From the NCBI RefSeq assembly GCF_040392825.1, contig NZ_JBEBVH010000129.1, positions 1 through 10,865 of the forward strand: a stretch of 10,865 nucleotides of DNA. The letters run 5' to 3'. Of the stretch, positions 7,573-10,865 are shown piece after piece. Made by a program: the position numbers and the translations under genes. The notes below the pieces were generated by a model. It was not told the origin of the DNA and did no database searches. It was given only the letters and a program-made list of their open reading frames with translations. Source of the stretch: Pseudopedobacter sp040392825. Lineage in GTDB: Bacteria > Bacteroidota > Bacteroidia > Sphingobacteriales > Sphingobacteriaceae. Position 1 is the first letter of the stretch. Each line of letters opens with the position of its first letter.

Positions 7573-8547
7573 ATGTATCAGATATCAGAATTACAGCAGC
7601 TATTAGATCAAGGAATTAACAATTATCCCTATCCTTCTTCGCCAAGGAATTTATATGAACCCGTTTCATATCTGTTAGGTTTAGGCGGAAAGCGTTTAAG
7701 ACCTGCTCTGGTGCTGCTCGCAGCTGATCTCTTTGAAGGCGATGTAGAAAAGGCCATAAAACCGGCAATGGCCATTGAGTTCTTCCATAACTTTTCCTTA
7801 ATGCATGATGATATTATGGATAAAGCTCCTTTGCGCAGGGGAAAACCAACTGTGCATGCCAGATGGAATGACGAAACCGCTATCCTTTCTGGAGACATCA
7901 TGCTTATTGAAGCCTATAAGCTTATAACTCATGTCGATGCAGAAATACTCCCGCAGGTAATTCATGTTTTTAATAAAGTAGCTACCGAAGTGTGCGAAGG
8001 GCAACAAATGGATATGAATTTTGAAAAAGAAAGTTCTGTTTCTATTTCAGATTATATCGAAATGATTAAATTAAAAACCGCAGTTTTACTGGGTGGATCC
8101 TTGCAGATTGGGGCTATTATTGCTGGTTCTACTACTATCAATCAGCAGCTTATTAATGAGTTTGGTACTAAACTGGGTATTGCTTTTCAGCTACAAGACG
8201 ATATTTTAGATGTATATGGAGATCCTGAAAAATTTGGAAAACAAGTTGGTGGAGATATCATATCTAATAAAAAGACATTTTTGTTGATTAAATCTTTAGA
8301 GTTAGCTAAAGATCATCTGAAACTGGAATTAGAACGATTGTTAATTGACCAGAAAATTGCAGCTGAAGAAAAAGTGAGCAGAGTTACTGCTATATACAAT
8401 GCCTTAAACATTAAGGAAATTGCCCATAAAAAAATGATGGATTATGCAAATGATGCATTAGAGTGCCTGGATAAAATTAATGTAGCTGACGATAGAAAAT
8501 TGATTTTGAAAGATTTCGCTACTCATCTCATAATGCGGGACAAATAA
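7573..8547 (+). CDS. Trans-polyprenyl diphosphate synthase (short- to medium-chain type)
   Basis: A 324-residue all-helical prenyltransferase that condenses isopentenyl diphosphate onto allylic diphosphates. Visible landmarks are GGKRLRP (38-44, IPP binding), the first Asp-rich motif DDIMD (79-83) followed by KAPLRRGKPTVH, and the second Asp-rich motif DDILD (209-213) with K at FGKQVGGD shortly after. All catalytic Mg-binding aspartates are present. The fifth residue before the first motif is F74 (NFSLMHDD); a bulky aromatic here usually limits chain length to about C15-C20, whereas long-chain enzymes such as IspB have Ala. The first motif lacks the two-residue insertion of bacterial FPP synthases, so a GGPP-synthase-like product is the best guess. 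The gene follows rnr by 42 bases with no promoter seen, so it probably shares that transcript. Family certain, product length inferred. Confidence 0.92.
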   Translation: MYQISELQQLLDQGINNYPYPSSPRNLYEPVSYLLGLGGKRLRPALVLLAADLFEGDVEKAIKPAMAIEFFHNFSLMHDDIMDKAPLRRGKPTVHARWNDETAILSGDIMLIEAYKLITHVDAEILPQVIHVFNKVATEVCEGQQMDMNFEKESSVSISDYIEMIKLKTAVLLGGSLQIGAIIAGSTTINQQLINEFGTKLGIAFQLQDDILDVYGDPEKFGKQVGGDIISNKKTFLLIKSLELAKDHLKLELERLLIDQKIAAEEKVSRVTAIYNALNIKEIAHKKMMDYANDALECLDKINVADDRKLILKDFATHLIMRDK

Positions 8548-8596
8548 CTATAAAGCTGTAAAATAGGCTGCTTTAGTACCAAATGCAAATTTTATT

Positions 8597-8629
8597 ACTC
8601 AAGTTTCCTGATTTGAAGGAAACTTGAGT
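8597..8629. terminator. Perfect 13-bp hairpin between convergent genes, probable bidirectional terminator
   Basis: ACTCAAGTTTCCT (8597-8609) pairs without mismatch to AGGAAACTTGAGT (8617-8629) around the 7-base loop GATTTGA. It sits between the polyprenyl synthase stop (8547) and the stop of the minus-strand HopJ-family gene (8655), where a two-way terminator is expected. Neither side has a strong uninterrupted T tract: plus-strand flank CAGATAAACTAATTTTT, minus-strand flank AATAAAATTT. It is therefore an atypical intrinsic terminator, or a 3'-end-stabilising stem. Confidence 0.65.
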
Positions 8630-8654
8630 CAGATAAACTAATTTTTCACAATTC

Positions 8655-8996
8655 TTATTTTATATTCAGAGCTTCCCCTTCAAAAGTTATTCCTGCCCAT
8701 CCATTAGCCATAAATTGTCTTATATTTTGATGATCAGCTGCTTCAGGAGTATCTAAAACAGATTGATAATGTTCAGCAAACAACCACAAAGTATCCTTTT
8801 CAGACAATCCATTAAGTTTAGCAAAAGAAAAAACTTTTGCACTTCCCTGATTCTGGTTGGCTTCATTATAAGCTTCTCCGTTTTTAAACGCTGTAGGAGT
8901 ATGGTTATAATAGCTCTCTATAAAAGCTATCACATCTGCAAATTTACTTTTTCCGCTTTTTAAGCCTTCTATTAAGCTTGCTATTTTATCTTTCAT
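8655..8996 (-). CDS. HopJ-family small protein (PF08888 type)
   Basis: A 113-residue protein matching, from memory, the family labelled 'HopJ type III effector'. Typical stretches are FADVIAFIESYYNHTPTAFKNG (about 20-41), NQGSAKVFSFAKL (about 48-60), the LWLFAEHYQSVLDTP segment (about 70-84) and HQNIRQFMANGWAGITFEG (about 88-106). There is no signal peptide, membrane segment or secretion apparatus gene nearby. The name comes from a Pseudomonas protein; the family is common in free-living and marine bacteria, so an effector role here is unlikely and the real function is unknown. It is transcribed toward the polyprenyl synthase and separated from it by the hairpin at 8597-8629. An exact -7 element lies 27 bases upstream of its ATG, so it probably has its own promoter although the 2H gene lies 61 bases upstream on the same strand. 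Confidence 0.88.
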   Translation of the reverse strand: MKDKIASLIEGLKSGKSKFADVIAFIESYYNHTPTAFKNGEAYNEANQNQGSAKVFSFAKLNGLSEKDTLWLFAEHYQSVLDTPEAADHQNIRQFMANGWAGITFEGEALNIK

Positions 8997-9023
8997 TATC
9001 TATATATGAATTCTATAAAGATG

Positions 9024-9054
9024 CAAACTTATAACATTTTATATAACCGGTGTG
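9024..9054 (-). promoter_or_regulatory. Candidate promoter for the HopJ-family gene
   Basis: Read on the minus strand, TAAGTTTG (9031 down to 9024) matches the Bacteroidota -7 consensus TAnnTTTG exactly. A weak -33 candidate, TTTCAC, lies about 22 bases further upstream. Transcription would start near 9017, leaving a leader of about 20 bases before the ATG at 8996. Confidence 0.5.
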
Positions 9055-9057
9055 AAA

Positions 9058-9627
9058 CTAGCTAAATAAATTTAGCTGCCCCTTCGAATTATCTGTTCCC
9101 AACAAGGGCATATTTGCTATAATATCATATTGTTTGCGTAGAGGATTAAATTTCCTCAATACAAAAGAATTACAAAAATCGGTTTGCTCGAATGATTTAA
9201 AGAGGCCATACGCTATATTTAACTGATTTTGGTTTAGATGCCGGCCTACAGACATATGTGGAATAGAACATCTGTTCTTTAAACTAAATCGGCATTCTTT
9301 CTTGATAATAGAGGCATATTCTCTGATAATGTTTGAAGCTAAAGCATTTAACTGAATATAAAAAGTATAATAATCTCCGTTTTGAAAATGATTAAATCCT
9401 TTGTAATTAATTACAAAAGGCCTTAAAGATGGTACCAGTCTTGAAAAAGTATTAGCAATAACCCTCCCCTGCCGTTCTCCTACTTCATATTCAAAGATGC
9501 TGATATGGGCTTCTGAATTCTGACTCCGAAAAAACGTTCTTGACTCCTCTCGCAGCAAACTCTTAACTTGTTTTACTTTAAAAACGATTTCATCACTTGG
9601 TCTGATTGCTAACGAATATTTTTCCAT
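9058..9627 (-). CDS. 2H phosphoesterase / 2'-5' RNA ligase-like protein
   Basis: A 189-residue protein from the ATG at 9627. It carries the two hallmark histidine motifs of the 2H phosphoesterase superfamily: HIS at 41-43 (in AHISIF) and HMS at 124-126 (in PHMSVGR), each followed by a beta-strand pattern. FNHFQNGDYYTFYIQL (78-93) is the usual strand region between the two halves of the fold. Superfamily members act on 2'-5' linked RNA, 2',3'-cyclic phosphates or ADP-ribose cyclic phosphates; the substrate here cannot be told. The frame extends upstream to a GTG at 9657, giving 199 residues, but the ATG gives MEKYSLAIRPS, the usual N-terminus, so I chose it. No Shine-Dalgarno sequence is seen. 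No RNA-repair partner such as RtcB or a kinase is in the window. Confidence 0.85.
   Translation of the reverse strand: MEKYSLAIRPSDEIVFKVKQVKSLLREESRTFFRSQNSEAHISIFEYEVGERQGRVIANTFSRLVPSLRPFVINYKGFNHFQNGDYYTFYIQLNALASNIIREYASIIKKECRFSLKNRCSIPHMSVGRHLNQNQLNIAYGLFKSFEQTDFCNSFVLRKFNPLRKQYDIIANMPLLGTDNSKGQLNLFS
9060..9077. repeat. Palindrome AGCTAAAT-AA-ATTTAGCT at the end of the 2H gene
   Basis: A perfect 8-bp inverted repeat around a 2-base centre overlaps the last codons and stop of the 2H gene and lies about 65-80 bases upstream of the HopJ-family ATG. It has no T tract on the minus strand and the loop is too tight for a terminator. It could be an operator for the HopJ-family promoter or a chance AT-rich palindrome. 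Confidence 0.35.
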
Positions 9628-9718
9628 GGCTTCAAACAATTTCAGTCCATAAAACACATAAAATTAAGCATTTAAATTAAAATCTCTAAAACAAGCATAC
9701 ATCCACCTATTATTCAGA

Positions 9719-9979
9719 TTAAATTTCACGCTTTTTTGAGCAGAAAAGTATGGTCAATAACGCTAAAAAAAATTCATAACGAATGAAAAATTCCATTCTA
9801 ATGAGTGCAAAAACAGCTTTGTCATTTTTCAATAATATTTCAAAATTATCCTTTAATTTTTCAATACATATAAGCCTCAACAAGTTATAAAATACATCTG
9901 CAATATTGACTAATAAAACAAGAGCCCAATGTAAAATCATTATAAACTTTTTCACACAAAAAACCACCTTAACAAGCAT
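9719..9979 (-). CDS. Doubtful small hydrophobic ORF, 86 residues
   Basis: An ATG-started minus-strand frame with two hydrophobic stretches (about residues 13-36, MILHWALVLLVNIADVFYNLL, and about 65-80, FFIRYEFFLALLTILFC) joined by a charged helix and ending KKREI. I do not recognise it. It lies in a 640-base gap between the 2H gene and nrdB that is otherwise non-coding. It has no clear ribosome binding site and no TAnnTTTG element upstream. AT-rich non-coding DNA can easily give Phe/Leu/Ile-rich frames of this length. It could be a small two-helix membrane protein, but chance is at least as likely. Confidence 0.25.
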   Translation of the reverse strand: MLVKVVFCVKKFIMILHWALVLLVNIADVFYNLLRLICIEKLKDNFEILLKNDKAVFALIRMEFFIRYEFFLALLTILFCSKKREI

Positions 9980-10058
9980 TTAAAAGCCATTGTGAATAAA
10001 ATATTGGGAAATGTGTATAACATCTAAACCCTCTCCCTCCTCTTCCATTATTTAATTA
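9980..10058. other. Non-coding stretch upstream of the nrdB promoter
   Basis: Together with 9628-9718 and the nrdB leader, this is the non-coding part of the 640-base gap between the 2H gene and nrdB. Here there is only AT-rich DNA with a pyrimidine run (CCCTCTCCCTCCTCTTCC, about 10029-10046). No RNA gene, repeat array or mobile-element end was seen. Confidence 0.5.
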
Positions 10059-10072
10059 GATACATTTGTATC
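10059..10072 (+). promoter_or_regulatory. nrdB: Candidate nrdB promoter -7 element inside a palindrome
   Basis: TACATTTG (10061-10068) matches the Bacteroidota -7 consensus TAnnTTTG exactly. It lies within the perfect inverted repeat GATACA-TT-TGTATC (10059-10072). A dyad over the -7 element is a natural place for a repressor. It does not look like a standard NrdR box pair. No clear TTG -33 element is seen: the region at that spacing is a pyrimidine run. Transcription would start near 10075. Confidence 0.4.
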
Positions 10073-10074
10073 AA

Positions 10075-10267
10075 CACATCACAAAGAGTAATTTTTACCA
10101 TTCATAACTGTGAACTTAGAAGGCTATTAGAAGTAAAAAACTACTAGCCTATCGGTCGAAAGTCTGCCTATGATGGAATTACGTAAGGAGTAATTTTAAT
10201 CTCTGATTTGTGAAGTTGTAATTACGCTTATTGTTTAAGATTGATTTAAAATTTAATAAAACATATT
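10075..10267 (+). promoter_or_regulatory. Long nrdB leader with strong hairpin
   Basis: If the promoter at 10061 is right, nrdB has a leader of about 190 bases. The leader contains AGGCTATTAG (10121-10130) pairing with CTACTAGCCT (10141-10150) with one T/C mismatch around an A-rich 10-base loop. Next comes a less AT-rich segment with GCCTAT twice (10147-10152 and 10166-10171), then AATTAC (10177-10182) that can pair with GTAATT (10190-10195). A further GTAATTAC at 10218-10225 could compete for the same partner. This may be a cis-regulatory RNA; I could not match it to a known riboswitch class. No terminator-like T tract precedes nrdB. Confidence 0.4.
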
Positions 10268-10865
10268 ATGGGCATTTTTGATAAACGAATTAATTACAAA
10301 CCGTTCGAGTATCCAGAAGTACTGGACTTTACTAATGCTATTAATAAATCTTTTTGGGTGCACTCAGAGATAGATTTCACTGCAGATACTCAAGACTTCC
10401 ATTCTCATTTGTCTGTCAATGAAAAAGAGAGCATCAAAAGAAGTTTATTAGCCATCGCTCAGATCGAGGTGAACGTTAAATCTTTTTGGGGTAATTTATA
10501 CAATCACCTGCCAAAGCCAGAGTTTAACGGATTAGGAAGTACATTTGCAGAATGTGAATTCAGGCATTCAGAAGCTTATTCCAGATTATTGGAAGTATTG
10601 GGTTATAACAACGAATTCGAAAAAGTAATTGAAATTCCGGTTATCAAAAAAAGGATTGCATATTTAACGAATGCATTAAAGGACACCAAATCTGACGATA
10701 AGAAAGCTTATATTAAATCGCTTATACTATTTACGATCTTAATAGAAAACGTCTCGTTATTCAGTCAGTTTGCTATTATCTTATCGTTTACCCGTTTTCA
10801 GGGAGTAATGAAAAATGTAAGCAATATCATCGCTTGGACTTCTGTAGACGAACAAATTCACGCTA
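10268..10865 (+). CDS. nrdB: Ribonucleoside-diphosphate reductase beta subunit, class Id-like (3' truncated by window)
   Basis: The first 199 residues of a class I ribonucleotide reductase beta subunit, which stores the oxidant that starts ribonucleotide reduction in the alpha subunit. The ferritin-like metal site is complete as far as seen: E67 (AQIEVNVK), E97 and H100 (ECEFRHSEAY), E160 (LIENVSLF), E195 and H198 (DEQIH). Y104 is at the radical-tyrosine position. Unlike E. coli (D84), the first ligand is Glu. K71, Y104 and a Thr (T191) near the last ligand pair fit the Flavobacterium johnsoniae class Id protein, in which, as I recall, Tyr104 is present but not oxidised and a dimanganese cofactor activated by superoxide does the work. 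The ATG at 10268 starts MGIFDKRINY, a normal N-terminus. The alpha subunit gene is expected just downstream, outside the window. Confidence 0.95.
   Translation, partial: MGIFDKRINYKPFEYPEVLDFTNAINKSFWVHSEIDFTADTQDFHSHLSVNEKESIKRSLLAIAQIEVNVKSFWGNLYNHLPKPEFNGLGSTFAECEFRHSEAYSRLLEVLGYNNEFEKVIEIPVIKKRIAYLTNALKDTKSDDKKAYIKSLILFTILIENVSLFSQFAIILSFTRFQGVMKNVSNIIAWTSVDEQIHA

Noticed and set aside
8655..8996. HopJ-family gene as a virulence effector
   Set aside because: There is no secretion gene or host-interaction context in the window, and the family occurs widely in free-living bacteria.
9628..9657. Ten-residue N-terminal extension of the 2H protein from a GTG
   Set aside because: The ATG at 9627 gives a typical family N-terminus (MEKYSLAI), and nothing supports translation from the GTG.
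10170..10193. Seven-codon upstream ORF (MMELRKE) in the nrdB leader
   Set aside because: It has no ribosome binding site, is very short and overlaps the predicted AATTAC/GTAATT stem; a chance ORF is the simpler reading.
10075..10267. Known riboswitch (cobalamin, TPP, purine or 2'-deoxyguanosine) in front of nrdB
   Set aside because: None of the core conserved sequence boxes of these classes could be found; only unassigned hairpins are visible.
9628..10267. tRNA, CRISPR repeats or insertion-sequence ends in the long gap
   Set aside because: I found no cloverleaf with a T-loop GTTCRANNC motif, no regularly spaced repeats and no terminal inverted repeats with flanking duplications.
10268..10865. 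Class Ic (Chlamydia-type Mn/Fe) NrdB, suggested by Glu as first ligand
   Set aside because: Class Ic proteins have Phe at the radical position; here Tyr (Y104) is present, and K71 fits class Id better.

Overview
The window looks like a chromosomal segment of a Bacteroidota bacterium, most likely family Sphingobacteriaceae (Pedobacter-like). The evidence is AT-rich DNA, a DUF4290 gene directly upstream of murA, a MurA with Asp in place of the catalytic Cys, TAnnTTTG-type promoter elements, few Shine-Dalgarno sequences, and a NrdB with features of Flavobacterium-type (class Id) proteins. The genus is inference from remembered protein families; no search was run.

Layout. Positions 1-771 hold the C-terminal part of a TPR/membrane/histidine-kinase-like protein that stops after the His-box helices and has no ATPase domain. 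Positions 846-3146 encode a UvrD/PcrA-type DNA helicase with a TTG start. Positions 3299-5299 hold a tight pair, a DUF4290 protein and murA, ending in a hairpin terminator. Positions 5413-8547 hold rnr (RNase R) and a polyprenyl diphosphate synthase 42 nt apart, probably one transcript. A 13-bp perfect hairpin at 8597-8629 separates these from two minus-strand genes: a HopJ-family protein (8655-8996) and a 2H phosphoesterase / 2'-5' RNA ligase-like protein (9058-9627). Positions 9628-10267 are mostly non-coding, with one doubtful small membrane ORF and, on the plus strand, a likely promoter and long leader for nrdB. nrdB (class I ribonucleotide reductase beta subunit) starts at 10268 and runs off the window.

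How the genes work together. This is mainly housekeeping: DNA unwinding and repair, peptidoglycan precursor synthesis, RNA turnover, isoprenoid chain synthesis and dNTP supply. I found no phage, transposon, CRISPR, tRNA, rRNA or clear island signature. The observations most worth following are the residue pattern of NrdB (predicted superoxide-activated dimanganese enzyme), the structured nrdB leader with a palindrome on its promoter, the ATPase-less histidine-kinase-like protein, the Asp-type MurA, and the close linkage of DUF4290 to murA. I did not find a convincing new multi-gene system.
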